Part shown: positions 42,060-51,358 of the stretch, in pieces
How the letters are laid out: each line of letters starts with the position of its first letter
How positions within the stretch are numbered: the stretch's first letter is position 1
Assembly (NCBI GenBank): GCA_964387285.1
Contig: CAYLWO010000007.1
Coordinates: 62,001-126,000 of the forward strand
From: Anaerohabitans sp964387285
GTDB taxonomy: Bacteria > Zhuqueibacterota > Zhuqueibacteria > Residuimicrobiales > Residuimicrobiaceae
Length of the DNA stretch: 64,000 nucleotides
Direction of reading: 5' to 3'
The notes under the pieces: generated by a model
What the model saw: the letters and a program-made list of their open reading frames with translations, nothing else
Database searches by the model: none
Told to the model about the DNA's origin: nothing
Translations under genes and position numbers: made by a program

Positions 42060-43184
42060 TTACTTTTTCTGCAAACATTTTTCGTAAAGCTGTAGAAGGC
42101 GGTCGGCGTACCGACGGCGGGAAAATTTCTCTTCTACGGTCGCGCGACCTTGCTGTGCCAACTGCCGGCGTAATGTGGGCTGCTCGACCAGACTCTTAAC
42201 CGCGTCAATAAATCGATCTATTCGGCCTGAATCAAACAGCAAGCCGTTATAACCCTGTTCGACAATATCCAAAACGCCGTCGCAGTTGGTCGAGACTACC
42301 GGTTTGGCAGCTGCCATGGCTTCAATCAGCACCAGACCAAACGCTTCGGCTCGAGACGGAAAAGCAAAGATGTCCATGGCCGCCAATACCGCCGGAATAT
42401 CCTTGCGAAAACCGGGCAGGAGCACTTTATCCTCAAGATGCAGCTGTCTGATCTTTTCATATATCACTTCTGCACGACTCTCTTCGCCGCGCGTGGGTTC
42501 TCCGACAATAACAAAACGTACTTGCGGGAATTGTGCCGCTAAAGCAGCAGCCATGTCTAAAAATTCCAAATGCCCTTTGCCGATTTGCAGCCTGCCGATG
42601 GTGCCGATTAAAAGCTGATCCGACGCAATGCCCCATTGCTGACGTACGGTTTCACGCCACACGCCGGTATCGACGAAAAGCGTCGGATCAACGCCATGAT
42701 GGATGATCTCCACCTGCTCCGGTTTGACCGGATGCGTTTGCAATATATTGTCGGCAATGACTTGAGAAATAGCAATGATCTTGTGAACACGGCTGTAAAT
42801 ATAACGGTGAAAAATATCTTTTTTTGCTTTTTGTGTGCCGATGTGTTTGATAAACACGATCGGTTTACGACCGGCTGCATCATTAGCAGGCGCCAGGGTC
42901 CACAAGTCTTTGCCATGGTGAGCGTGCAGGATATCCACAGGAAACTGGCGCAAACGGTGCACGGTTTGAATGAGGGTGCGCGGATCAAAATAGGATTTGG
43001 GTTCAAATGAAACAGTTGGAAGGCCGCGCTGCCTGGCGTCGCGTTCCAGTTCACTGTTTCTTGCGCACCAGATGATCGGTTGATGACCGAGTTCGCGCAG
43101 CAAATCAGCGACCTGGGCCACATGCATTTCCATGCCTCCCCAGGAACGAGAAGAGCATATCTGCGCAATTTTCAGAGATCGCAC
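42060..43184 (-). CDS. Glycosyltransferase family 4 protein
   Basis: GT-B fold retaining glycosyltransferase of 374 residues, probably acting at the cytoplasmic membrane face on a lipid-linked glycan. The N-terminal Rossmann part begins KIAQICSSRSWGGMEMHVAQ; the donor-binding half has IGTIGRLQIGKGHLEFLDM and the EX7E motif in FPSRAEAFGLVLIEAMAA followed by KPVVSTNCDG. Start is GTG 43184, inside the nadD end (13-nt overlap), with GAGG 10 nt upstream. It may take part in lipopolysaccharide or capsule synthesis, in keeping with the envelope genes bamD and lnt upstream. Confidence 0.92.
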   Translation of the reverse strand: MRSLKIAQICSSRSWGGMEMHVAQVADLLRELGHQPIIWCARNSELERDARQRGLPTVSFEPKSYFDPRTLIQTVHRLRQFPVDILHAHHGKDLWTLAPANDAAGRKPIVFIKHIGTQKAKKDIFHRYIYSRVHKIIAISQVIADNILQTHPVKPEQVEIIHHGVDPTLFVDTGVWRETVRQQWGIASDQLLIGTIGRLQIGKGHLEFLDMAAALAAQFPQVRFVIVGEPTRGEESRAEVIYEKIRQLHLEDKVLLPGFRKDIPAVLAAMDIFAFPSRAEAFGLVLIEAMAAAKPVVSTNCDGVLDIVEQGYNGLLFDSGRIDRFIDAVKSLVEQPTLRRQLAQQGRATVEEKFSRRRYADRLLQLYEKCLQKK

Positions 43185-43825
43185 GCGGTCTGAACCTCAT
43201 GATACAGATTGTGCTCATTAATATACTTTTCCACTTCCGGCGGCGTCCAGTAGCGGATAGAACGACCCAACCTGATGTTTTCGCGAATAGCAGAGGCGGA
43301 GATGGACAACATGGGTATGACAACCGTCGTATAAGGAATATTTTTTTCAATCTCATCAGGGGGCAGAGAAGAATCGGGCCGATTGACGCATACCAATTGC
43401 GCCAGTTCAATTATGCGCTGCGGCATTTTCCAGGTGTGAAAGGAGGACAGGTTGTCGGCGCCAACAATCAGAAAAATCTGCTGGCGGTCAAATTTATGAA
43501 CGCCATGCAGGTATTCCAGCGTATCCACAGTAAAAGAGACGCCCTCTTGTTCCAACTCCCAGGAGGACACGGCAAATGCCGGATTGTCTTGGATAGCCAG
43601 TTCAATCATGGCCAGACGATGGCTGTTAGGCGCATATTTTCGTTCCGGCTTGTGCGGAGCGATATTACAGGGCATGAATACGATTTTATCAAGTTGTAAT
43701 TCGGTGCGTACGGTTTCAGCAAGCAAAAGATGGGCAAAATGAATGGGATCAAAAGATCCGCCAAACAGACCGAAACGGCCTTTATTCAACCTGGCAAAAC
43801 AGCTTTGTGATGATTCAGCCGGCAT
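43172..43825 (-). CDS. nadD: Nicotinate-nucleotide adenylyltransferase
   Basis: Makes deamido-NAD from nicotinate mononucleotide and ATP, 217 residues. FGLFGGSFDPIHFAHLLLA is the nucleotidyltransferase motif (the HxGH box reads HFAH, a mild variant) and SISASAIRENIRLG is the C-terminal ATP-binding ISSTxIR-type motif. YHEVQTACDL closes the protein. The start ATG 43825 follows the bamD stop by 4 nt with a weak ribosome-binding site, suggesting coupling. The gene order lnt-bamD-nadD-glycosyltransferase is a plausible operon. Confidence 0.95.
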   Translation of the reverse strand: MPAESSQSCFARLNKGRFGLFGGSFDPIHFAHLLLAETVRTELQLDKIVFMPCNIAPHKPERKYAPNSHRLAMIELAIQDNPAFAVSSWELEQEGVSFTVDTLEYLHGVHKFDRQQIFLIVGADNLSSFHTWKMPQRIIELAQLVCVNRPDSSLPPDEIEKNIPYTTVVIPMLSISASAIRENIRLGRSIRYWTPPEVEKYINEHNLYHEVQTACDL

Positions 43826-43829
43826 GGGA

Positions 43830-44639
43830 TTAAGATTTTGCAGCTGTTTCCTGGCTTGCCGGTGGTTTGGGTTGCGGCGGCAACGCCTGAATGGCTTTTA
43901 AATGGGCATTGGCTTTGACGGCCAGTTCATGATTTGGGAATTTCTGTACAAAACGCTGGAATTCGACAGCGGCTTCGTCCCATTTATGCAGATTGCGATA
44001 CGAATCAGCCAGATAAAACTGGGCCTTGGCGCCGAAGGCAGAATCATAGTACTGGTCAAGCACAAGATTAAAATAAATGACCGCAGCGTCCCAGTATTTC
44101 AATTTATAATACATCTCGGCCGCACTATACGCCTTATGCGCCAGCTTGTTGCGACACTCTTGCAGCTGCATTTCAACCTGAGGCGCTAACGTGCTGGTGC
44201 GAAATTCCTCGAGAAACTCCTGGAACTCGCGTATGGCCTTATGGGTATATTCTTGATCAAGAGAGTATTTGGGCGACAGTTTATAATAGGAGCAACCCAG
44301 TTTATATTTGGCATCGTCCACATATTCGGAATTGGGATACATTTTAATCAGCCGTTCACATTCGCTGGCGGAGAGGATGTACTCCTTGGTAAAAAAGTGG
44401 CATTCGGCCAGATAGAATTGCGCTTTATCGGCCATTCGGCTGCCGCTGTAACTGAGAGTTATAATGCGATATTGGTCTTTAGCGTCCTGATATCGTTTTT
44501 TTGCAAAATAGTCGTCTGCCAGCTGCATGCGTTCAGCAAGAGGCAGATTGGCTCTGATTTTTTTAGGCCCGCAGGAAACAGCGGTAAAAACGCAGAGCGC
44601 GGAAAGAATAAGCCATATCTGTTGATTTCGGTGTTTCAT
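43830..44639 (-). CDS. bamD: Outer membrane assembly lipoprotein BamD
   Basis: Outer membrane lipoprotein of 269 residues, member of the BAM complex that inserts beta-barrel proteins. A lipoprotein signal with lipobox CVFTAVSCG puts the acylated Cys near residue 23. Five TPR-like repeats follow (LADDYFAKKRYQDAKDQYRI; KAQFYLAECHFFTKEYILSA; AKAQFYLADSYRNLHKWDEA), the YfiO/BamD pattern. The tail LPPQPKPPASQETAAKS is low complexity. AGGAAATGT precedes ATG 44639. Confidence 0.93.
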   Translation of the reverse strand: MKHRNQQIWLILSALCVFTAVSCGPKKIRANLPLAERMQLADDYFAKKRYQDAKDQYRIITLSYSGSRMADKAQFYLAECHFFTKEYILSASECERLIKMYPNSEYVDDAKYKLGCSYYKLSPKYSLDQEYTHKAIREFQEFLEEFRTSTLAPQVEMQLQECRNKLAHKAYSAAEMYYKLKYWDAAVIYFNLVLDQYYDSAFGAKAQFYLADSYRNLHKWDEAAVEFQRFVQKFPNHELAVKANAHLKAIQALPPQPKPPASQETAAKS

Positions 44640-44652
44640 ACATTTCCTGTCG

Positions 44653-45288
44653 TTATTTGCTTCTGAAAGAATAAAAGCTGTAAATGATGCCCGCTGTCGT
44701 CAAGGAGATCAATAGCGGTTGGAAGAACCGCGCTGCCAGATTTTCTTCCGGTTGTTGTCCGTGCGTGAAAACCAAATCACGCGTTTCCAGATACCGAATG
44801 TCTTTCTGAGAGACCGAGTCTTGAAAAACAGCGGTTTTTATTGTAGATAACAAAATTTCCCGAGCAGAATCCTGCACACAAACATGTAATTCCATGGTTA
44901 TTTGACGTTGCCGGTTCTTTTTATGGCTGTTGATTTTATGATAGCGAACCGTCGCAGAAACAGGTAAAAATGAGATCAAATAACCTGCTGAACTCATATC
45001 CTGGCTGGAATCAACAAAAACCGAGGTAAAGCCCTGTTGTTTCAGCCAAGTGTAAATCTGGTGTTGCACGAGACCGTTTAAAGGGTGTTTGGCCGCGAGC
45101 GCATGCAAAATCACCGATTGCGAACCTGTGGCGGAAATCGAGTTGCTACACTCAGATATCATCTGCTCCAGCTGCTGTTGCATAACATGCAGGTTGCCGG
45201 CCAACGGCTTGTCTGCTGCAAAACAGACACTTAAAGATACGAATAAAAAGGCATATAGTTCAAGTTTTAAAACGTCGGCAGAGCGCAC
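44653..45288 (-). CDS. Envelope protein of unknown function between lnt and bamD
   Basis: No family recognised. GTG 45288 is chosen because AGAGGG precedes it and it lies 10 nt after the lnt stop; it gives 211 residues. The start has a signal-like segment (LELYAFLFVSLSVCFAA), a middle with alternating strands and helices (QGFTSVFVDSSQDMSSAGYL; TVRYHKINSHKKNRQRQITM; VCVQDSAREILLSTI), and a single C-terminal hydrophobic helix (PLLISLTTAGIIYSFYSF) ending in basic residues. This suggests a periplasmic domain tethered to the inner membrane. The neighbours lnt and bamD point to envelope assembly. The central part is reminiscent of secreted lipoprotein-like domains, but I cannot name it. Confidence 0.7.
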   Translation of the reverse strand: MRSADVLKLELYAFLFVSLSVCFAADKPLAGNLHVMQQQLEQMISECSNSISATGSQSVILHALAAKHPLNGLVQHQIYTWLKQQGFTSVFVDSSQDMSSAGYLISFLPVSATVRYHKINSHKKNRQRQITMELHVCVQDSAREILLSTIKTAVFQDSVSQKDIRYLETRDLVFTHGQQPEENLAARFFQPLLISLTTAGIIYSFYSFRSK

Positions 45289-45298
45289 AAGTTCCCTC

Positions 45299-46795
45299 TT
45301 ATGCTTTCTTTTTGTAAAAGCAGGACAACAGTAAAAATACCAGCGAGACGGCAACGCATCCATAGCTGAAAACATCGCCATGCCGGCAATAAAAAGTGGT
45401 TTGACAACGCAAATCTACAGGGCCCTGAATAATGGTTTTTGTATTCCATTGGGTGGCTTGAAAGGTACGGCCATAGGCATCTATGATGCAGCTGATGCCG
45501 GTATTGGCGCAACGGGCTATTCCGGTCCGATTTTCGATGGCGCGAAACACGGCGATGCGCGCATGTTGATAGGGTCCCGACGTGTTGCCAAACCAGGCAT
45601 CATTGGTGATGATGACCAAAAAGTCCGCCCCTTTTCTACAAAAGGTCCGCACCACATCCGGGAAAGCGGATTCATAGCATATAGGAACAGAGAATCGGAT
45701 GGTTTTATCATCTTTGCTTAAACGGAATACCGTATAGACCTCGCCGGGAGTGTAATCGCCGATGCCCCAGATAAGGTCATAAAGCAATTTCTTAATTTCC
45801 CTGAACGGAAAATATTCCCGATAGGGCACTTTTTCGGAAAATGGAACCAGCTTTAATTTGGCATGAATTTGCAGAGCGCTATCAGGATGTGTAAACAACA
45901 TGGCAGAATTAAAATAATGAAATTTCTCGTCTTTATCATAGTCGCCGTCCACGGAACCCAGCAGAATCGGCGCTTTGCCGGATTTCACCAAAGCATGCAC
46001 TCGGGACATATAATGACGCTCGTGACGCAAGTAAAACGGCGTTGCGGTTTCCGGCCAAATATACAAATCCGAATTGTTGGCCCTGGCCTGTTCCATCATT
46101 TGCTCATAGAGCTCGAGGTTCTTTTCTTCATCATCAGCCCATTTCTGAAACGGATCCATATTGCCCTGCAAGAGAGACACCTTGACCTGGGGACAAGGTT
46201 CGGCCTGACTCATTTTTATCAGGCCATGTACCAGGGGCAGTAAAAACAAAACAATAAAGAGTACGATCTTGAGGTTGCGCTGTTTACGGGTTTTGAGGAT
46301 GTGAAACAAAATGATATTAAGACAGACCAGCCAAAAACTGACTCCTAACACCGAGGTGTATTCGGAAAACTGGATAATTGGCAAATAATAGGACTGGGTG
46401 TATCCCAAATGGTTCCATGGGAAGGCCAGTTCGGTGCGGGATTGCAGGTACTCTATGGTTACCCAAACAAAAGGCAAAGCGATCCAGGCCCATTTCGCAA
46501 AACGCCCTACGAGGCGGACATGGATGACACTGTAAAGAACGATGTATAAAGGCCAGATAATCAAGGTGCCAATGGCGCCCGGTAAAGTAACCCAACCGAT
46601 CCAATACAACGTGCCGCATGCATAAAGAAAACCGGTAAAATAGCTCCAGCGAAAAGCGTCGCCGCGTTCCGTGGATTCAAGCAGAAAAAAAAATGGCGTC
46701 AAAGCCGCGACGGCCAGGAATCCTGTTCTGAACGGTGCGTAAGATAAAGACAGAAGTACGGCTGTCAAAATACTCAATGACAGTTGTTTTTTCAT
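45299..46795 (-). CDS. lnt: Apolipoprotein N-acyltransferase
   Basis: Inner-membrane enzyme that adds the third acyl chain to lipoproteins, 498 residues. Six or more transmembrane helices precede the nitrilase domain with the catalytic triad visible: Glu in LYIWPETATPF, Lys in KLKLVPFSEKVPY, and Cys in VPICYESAFPDVV, then IITNDAWFGNTSGPYQH. A C-terminal helix (FSYGCVAVSLVFLLLSCF) ends it. ATG 46795 is preferred over the GTG one codon upstream. Downstream BamD, itself a lipoprotein, would be a client. Confidence 0.95.
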   Translation of the reverse strand: MKKQLSLSILTAVLLSLSYAPFRTGFLAVAALTPFFFLLESTERGDAFRWSYFTGFLYACGTLYWIGWVTLPGAIGTLIIWPLYIVLYSVIHVRLVGRFAKWAWIALPFVWVTIEYLQSRTELAFPWNHLGYTQSYYLPIIQFSEYTSVLGVSFWLVCLNIILFHILKTRKQRNLKIVLFIVLFLLPLVHGLIKMSQAEPCPQVKVSLLQGNMDPFQKWADDEEKNLELYEQMMEQARANNSDLYIWPETATPFYLRHERHYMSRVHALVKSGKAPILLGSVDGDYDKDEKFHYFNSAMLFTHPDSALQIHAKLKLVPFSEKVPYREYFPFREIKKLLYDLIWGIGDYTPGEVYTVFRLSKDDKTIRFSVPICYESAFPDVVRTFCRKGADFLVIITNDAWFGNTSGPYQHARIAVFRAIENRTGIARCANTGISCIIDAYGRTFQATQWNTKTIIQGPVDLRCQTTFYCRHGDVFSYGCVAVSLVFLLLSCFYKKKA

Positions 46796-46804
46796 CACGT
46801 AACA

Positions 46805-47248
46805 TCATTCGTTAATCGATTGGGATTTGCGCAACAAACCTAATCGCTGTAAAAATGCATCCAGGATAAAAGCGCTGGCCACGGCATCAACGCGTGCCTT
46901 GTTTCGCGACGGCGACACGCCTTGTTGTAACAGTGCACGGTGCGCACTGACCGTAGTCCAGCGTTCGTCCCAGGCAAAAACGGGGATGGAAAAAAGGCCG
47001 GTGACTAGCTGCAAAAACTTTTCGACAAGTTCTGTTTTTTCGCCGGCAGAACCGTTCATGTTTAAAGGCCAGCCGACAACGATGGCAATCACACTGTGCG
47101 TTTCTACAAGATGCAGCAATTCTTCGCGCAAGATGTCGTCATTGCGATAAAATAATGTAGTTAAAGGCGATGCAATGGTTTGCGTAGGATCGCAAAGACT
47201 GATTCCTATCCGCTTCTGGCCGTAATCGATTCCCATGATTCGACCCAT
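46805..47248 (-). CDS. ruvX: Putative pre-16S rRNA nuclease / Holliday junction resolvase (YqgF/RuvX)
   Basis: RNase H-fold protein of 147 residues. The first strand MGRIMGIDYGQKRIGISLCD holds the catalytic Asp; VVGWPLNMNGSAGEKTELVE and PVFAWDERWTTVSAHRALL complete the YqgF signature with its Glu and Asp. YqgF/RuvX matures the 5' end of 16S rRNA. The reading frame stays open to 47317; ATG 47248 gives the family's usual length and N-terminus, but no strong ribosome-binding site separates the choices. Confidence 0.92.
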   Translation of the reverse strand: MGRIMGIDYGQKRIGISLCDPTQTIASPLTTLFYRNDDILREELLHLVETHSVIAIVVGWPLNMNGSAGEKTELVEKFLQLVTGLFSIPVFAWDERWTTVSAHRALLQQGVSPSRNKARVDAVASAFILDAFLQRLGLLRKSQSINE

Positions 47249-47316
47249 AGGCAGATGAGAGAGCGGAACATCGAACGCTTGGTTGTTATATGGTTCCGAG
47301 CTCGGCGCCATCGCCA

Positions 47317-47664
47317 CTATTGTGAAACTTGCGGCGTAATCGGTTGCTTGAGCACTTCTTTTAATAATTTACCGGCTTTAAAGTGCGTCTTGCGTCGCGC
47401 CGGAACGTAAATGATCTCACCGGTTTTCGGATTGCGTGCCTTGGGTTTTGGTTTTGTCTTTTTAACTTCAAACACGCCAAAATCACGAATCTCGATGCGC
47501 ACTTCAGGATCTGCTTCGGACATAAATTCGCGCAAAGCCTGAAAAACGCCATCCACTACTTTTTCAGTTAGATAAATCTTTTCCCCAACAATCTTTGCCG
47601 TTCTTTTGGCGACATCCTTTTTTGTGACTGTGGATTTGACATTTTCTAGGTTTTCAGTCGTCAT
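47317..47664 (-). CDS. HU/IHF family DNA-binding protein
   Basis: Small nucleoid protein of 115 residues that bends DNA as a dimer. The beta-arm and core are clear: IEIRDFGVFEVKKTKPKPKA followed by RNPKTGEIIYVPARRKTHF, with KAGKLLKEVL at the end; the N-terminal tail of about 20 residues (TTENLENVKSTVTKKD) is longer than in canonical HU. AAGGAGCC sits 4 nt before the ATG at 47664. The gene follows an AT-rich 147-nt gap that probably holds its promoter and is followed directly by ruvX. Confidence 0.93.
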   Translation of the reverse strand: MTTENLENVKSTVTKKDVAKRTAKIVGEKIYLTEKVVDGVFQALREFMSEADPEVRIEIRDFGVFEVKKTKPKPKARNPKTGEIIYVPARRKTHFKAGKLLKEVLKQPITPQVSQ

Positions 47665-47811
47665 TTAAGGCTCCTTCCAAATAGGATTAGGATTGTTTTT
47701 TATTGACTTATAATCATTTTCATAACATCAATATTTATAATAATAAATACACAATTTAAAATTAAAAGGCAACAAAAATTTTTCATTTTTAAAATCTTGC
47801 AAAAATTGTGC

Positions 47812-49956
47812 TTACTCGTTTAAACGTCCAACAGAAATGATGCCGCCCATTTTTCGCAGTTTGGCAATTATTCTATTGAGATGATCGAGGTCGTACACTT
47901 CAACACTCAAAATACAATTCATCAATGATACTTCAGAGTTCATACTGACGCCAACGATATTGCCGTCAATGGATGCGACAGTTTCAGTTACATCAGAAAT
48001 GAATTTATTGCGTCGTTCGCCGAGAATATAGATGCCGGCCAGGAAACGCGTGCCTTTTTCCACATCCCAGGTCACATCGATGATGCGGTCCGGATCCTGC
48101 ATCAGCCGCAACAAATTTTTGCAGGTGTTGGTGTGAATGACGATGCCGCGTCCGCGCGAGACGATGCCGGTGATGGGTTCGCCCGGCACCGGATTGCAGC
48201 ATTTGCCGAAGGCGATCATGATGTTGTCCATGCCGGCCACGCGTACGCCTTTGGTGGACTTGCGCGCTTTTTCGATAAAGCGGGTAATGAAATTAGCGTC
48301 CTGCAATTGCGGTTTGTCCTCGGGCAGAATTTTCCGCAACAAGGATTCCAGTTTAATGTCGCCGCGACCCAATGCGGTGAACATGGAAGCCGCATCCTTG
48401 TGGTTAAACTTGCCGGCTAATTCCGCCAGGTTGACCTCTTTGATTTTAATGGAAAATTTTTGCAGGGCCCTGGTCAACATCTCTTCGCCCAGAGCAGAAC
48501 TGTTGGCGTCTTCTTTATCGCGCAAATATTTTTTAATGCGGCTGCGCGCTTTGCTGGAGACGACAAATTTGAGCCAATCGTTATTGGGTTCCTGATTGGC
48601 TGAGGTCAGAATTTCCACCGTGTCACCGCTGCGCAACTCGTGGCTCAGGGGTACAATGCGTCCGTTTATTTTCGCCGCCAGACAATGTATGCCCACGCTG
48701 GTGTGCACGGCGAAAGCGAAATCGACCGGCGTGGAATGTGCGGGCAGCCGATGCAGATCGCCCTTGGGCGTAAAGACGAACACCTCATCCTGAAAAAGAT
48801 TGATTTTGAGGTGTTCCATGAAATTGGCTGAATCGGTTTCGGTGTCTTCCCAGTCCAGAACCTGACGCAACCAGACCAGATGCCTGTCCAGATCGTCTTC
48901 GCGCAATTTCCCCTCTTTGTAGCGCCAATGTGCGGCAATGCCGTCCTCGGCCGTGCGATGCATCTGTTCGGTGCGAATCTGAATTTCAACGCGTTTCCCG
49001 GACGGACCGATAACCGTGGTGTGCAACGACTGATACCCGTTGGATTTGGGCGTAGCGATGTAATCCTTAAAACGCTCATGAATGGGCGTGTACAGGGCGT
49101 GTATCAATCCCAAGGTATGATAACACTCTTCAATCTTGTCCACAATCACGCGTATGGCGAGCAGATCGTATATCTCTTCGAAAGGGATGTTGCGTTTGGT
49201 GATCTTGTTATAGATGCTGTAAAAATGTTTCGGCCGTCCTTCAAAGCGCGCCTGAATCTGCGCTTTAACCAACGCTTCTCTGACCGGCTTGGTAATCTCC
49301 AGAATATAATCTTCCCGATTTTTGCGCGTATCACTGATGCGTTTGTTGAGATCGGTATAGGCTTCCGGTTCGAGATGCTTGAGCGCGAGATCCTCCAATT
49401 CCCATTTTATTTTAGCCAGTCCCAGACGATGCGCTAATGGCGCATACACTTCGCGGGTTTCGAGAGCGATGCGCCGGCGTTTCTTTTCCGGCAGAAATTC
49501 GAGGGTGCGCATATTATGCAGACGGTCGGCAAACTTGATCAAAATGACCCTGATATCGCGAACCATGGAAAGCAGCATTTTTCGGAAATTTTCCGCTTGC
49601 CGTTCTTCAAATTCCAGCAACTTGATTTCGGAAATTTTGGTTACGCCGTCCACCAGCAACGCCACGTTGGCGCCAAATTCTTTTTCCACCTGTTCGATGG
49701 AGAGATCCGTATCTTCCGCCACATCATGCAGAACGCCGCCGACAATGGTTTCATAATCCATTTTCAGGCCGATTAGAATTTTCGCCACTTCCAGAGGGTG
49801 TTCGAAATAGGGTTTGCCGGATTTGCGCAGTTGATTTCGGTGGGCGTTGTAGCTGAATTCAAAGGCTTTGCGCAGCAAGCCGATGTCCATGTTCTGGTTA
49901 TAACGGGTGACGCGACGCATCAGCCCTTCGAATACTTGTTCGTATTGCTTGTCCAT
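47812..49956 (-). CDS. rel: Bifunctional (p)ppGpp synthetase/hydrolase RelA/SpoT
   Basis: Stringent-response enzyme of 714 residues. The hydrolase HD motif VGGVLHDVAEDTDLSIEQV and RFADRLHNMRTLEFL are intact. The synthetase is intact too (RVIVDKIEECYHTLGLIHAL; ATPKSNGYQSLHTTVIG; VEIQIRTEQMHRTAEDGIAA). A TGS domain (VFVFTPKGDLHRLP) and a C-terminal ACT domain (VEVYDLDHLNRIIAKLRKMG) follow. Start at ATG 49956 (MDKQYEQVFE); the frame extends upstream into dnaB without starting signals. It follows dnaB by 13 nt. Confidence 0.96.
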   Translation of the reverse strand: MDKQYEQVFEGLMRRVTRYNQNMDIGLLRKAFEFSYNAHRNQLRKSGKPYFEHPLEVAKILIGLKMDYETIVGGVLHDVAEDTDLSIEQVEKEFGANVALLVDGVTKISEIKLLEFEERQAENFRKMLLSMVRDIRVILIKFADRLHNMRTLEFLPEKKRRRIALETREVYAPLAHRLGLAKIKWELEDLALKHLEPEAYTDLNKRISDTRKNREDYILEITKPVREALVKAQIQARFEGRPKHFYSIYNKITKRNIPFEEIYDLLAIRVIVDKIEECYHTLGLIHALYTPIHERFKDYIATPKSNGYQSLHTTVIGPSGKRVEIQIRTEQMHRTAEDGIAAHWRYKEGKLREDDLDRHLVWLRQVLDWEDTETDSANFMEHLKINLFQDEVFVFTPKGDLHRLPAHSTPVDFAFAVHTSVGIHCLAAKINGRIVPLSHELRSGDTVEILTSANQEPNNDWLKFVVSSKARSRIKKYLRDKEDANSSALGEEMLTRALQKFSIKIKEVNLAELAGKFNHKDAASMFTALGRGDIKLESLLRKILPEDKPQLQDANFITRFIEKARKSTKGVRVAGMDNIMIAFGKCCNPVPGEPITGIVSRGRGIVIHTNTCKNLLRLMQDPDRIIDVTWDVEKGTRFLAGIYILGERRNKFISDVTETVASIDGNIVGVSMNSEVSLMNCILSVEVYDLDHLNRIIAKLRKMGGIISVGRLNE

Positions 49957-49969
49957 CTTGTCTGCCAGG

Positions 49970-51349
49970 TTAGAAAGCATCCATCGACAGGGAGGGTATT
50001 TCCATCCGTCCGGACTCTTTATTGGCGAACATGACATACTCGCCGACAAAGACCAATTCCACGGTGTCCGTCGGGCCGTTGCGCTGTTTGGCGATGATGA
50101 TTTCAGATATATTTTCTTTGCCTGGCTCCACCTGTTGACCGCCGGCTGCGGGCCGGTGAATGAACATGACCACATCGGCATCCTGTTCAATGGCGCCGGA
50201 TTCGCGCAGATCGCTCAACACCGGACGAGCGCCGGTACTGCGCGATTCCACGGCGCGCGACAGCTGGGACAAGGAGAGCACCGGTATGGCAAGCTCCTTG
50301 GCCAACGCTTTCAATGATTGCGAGATCATGGCAATTTCAATCTGCCGGCTTTCGATGCGGCCAACGCCATGCACCAACTGCAGGTAATCGACCACCAACA
50401 GGCCGATGTTGTGCTCCACCTTGAGGCGACGCGCTTTGGTGCGAATTTCCATGATGTTCATGGCCGGTGTGTCATCGATAAAAATCGGCGCCTGCGCCAG
50501 AATACCGGCGGCCTGAGTTAACGTGTGCCATTGTCCCTGATTCAATCGACCGGTGCGAATGGTTTGTGAATCAATCTTGGCTTCGGTGCTGAGCAGACGC
50601 ATGGCAATCTGATGGGAGGCCATTTCCAGGCTGAATACGCCTACCGGCACGCCCTTTTTGGCTGCATTATAGGCCATATTCAAAGCCAATGCTGTTTTGC
50701 CCACAGAAGGACGCGCAGCCAGAATGATGAGTTCCGATTTCTGCAATCCGGACAGCAACTTGTCCAGTTCGGGGAATCCGGTGGGAACACCGGTGATGCC
50801 GTCGACATTGCCGTGGTAGGATTCAATAGTGGCCAGAGTCTGATGAAGAATTGGATTGATGTGTTGAAAATCCTTGCGCAACCGTTTCTCGGCCAGGGCA
50901 AAGATTTTTTGTTCCGCCGAATCGATCACCTGATAAGCATCTTCACTGGCGCTGAAACACTCTTGTTGAATTTCCGCAGACACCGAGATGAGCCTGCGCA
51001 ACAGCGCTTTATTAAGAATGATGCGGCAGTAATATTCGATATTGGCTGAGGAAGGCGTTCGTTCAACCAGTTCCGTCAAATAATAATGCCCGCCGATCTT
51101 GTCCAGATCATCGGTCTTGTTCAATTCGTCGGAGACGGTCAAAATATCGATGGGTTCGTTGCGCTCGAACAACCGTTGCGCGGCAAGAAAAATTTTGCGG
51201 TGCGTATCTTTGTAGAACGCCGATTCGTCCAGTATCTCGAATACGGTGTTAGCCGCATGAGATTCGATCAACAGCGCGCCAATGGCCGCCATTTCGGCAT
51301 CCACAGCCTGAGGCGGCATATGCAGGTTGGTATCTGTGTTTTCTGCCAT
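49970..51349 (-). CDS. dnaB: Replicative DNA helicase DnaB
   Basis: Hexameric helicase of 459 residues that opens the replication fork. The N-terminal DnaG-binding helical domain begins MPPQAVDAEMAAIGALLI. The RecA-fold domain has Walker A LAARPSVGKTALALNMA, the Walker B region GLLVVDYLQLVHG, and the arginine-finger loop LSQLSRAVESRSTGARPVLS. Position between a uracil-DNA glycosylase gene and rel is compact (9 and 13 nt gaps). No inteins. Confidence 0.97.
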   Translation of the reverse strand: MAENTDTNLHMPPQAVDAEMAAIGALLIESHAANTVFEILDESAFYKDTHRKIFLAAQRLFERNEPIDILTVSDELNKTDDLDKIGGHYYLTELVERTPSSANIEYYCRIILNKALLRRLISVSAEIQQECFSASEDAYQVIDSAEQKIFALAEKRLRKDFQHINPILHQTLATIESYHGNVDGITGVPTGFPELDKLLSGLQKSELIILAARPSVGKTALALNMAYNAAKKGVPVGVFSLEMASHQIAMRLLSTEAKIDSQTIRTGRLNQGQWHTLTQAAGILAQAPIFIDDTPAMNIMEIRTKARRLKVEHNIGLLVVDYLQLVHGVGRIESRQIEIAMISQSLKALAKELAIPVLSLSQLSRAVESRSTGARPVLSDLRESGAIEQDADVVMFIHRPAAGGQQVEPGKENISEIIIAKQRNGPTDTVELVFVGEYVMFANKESGRMEIPSLSMDAF

Positions 51350-51358
51350 AATTCTTTT

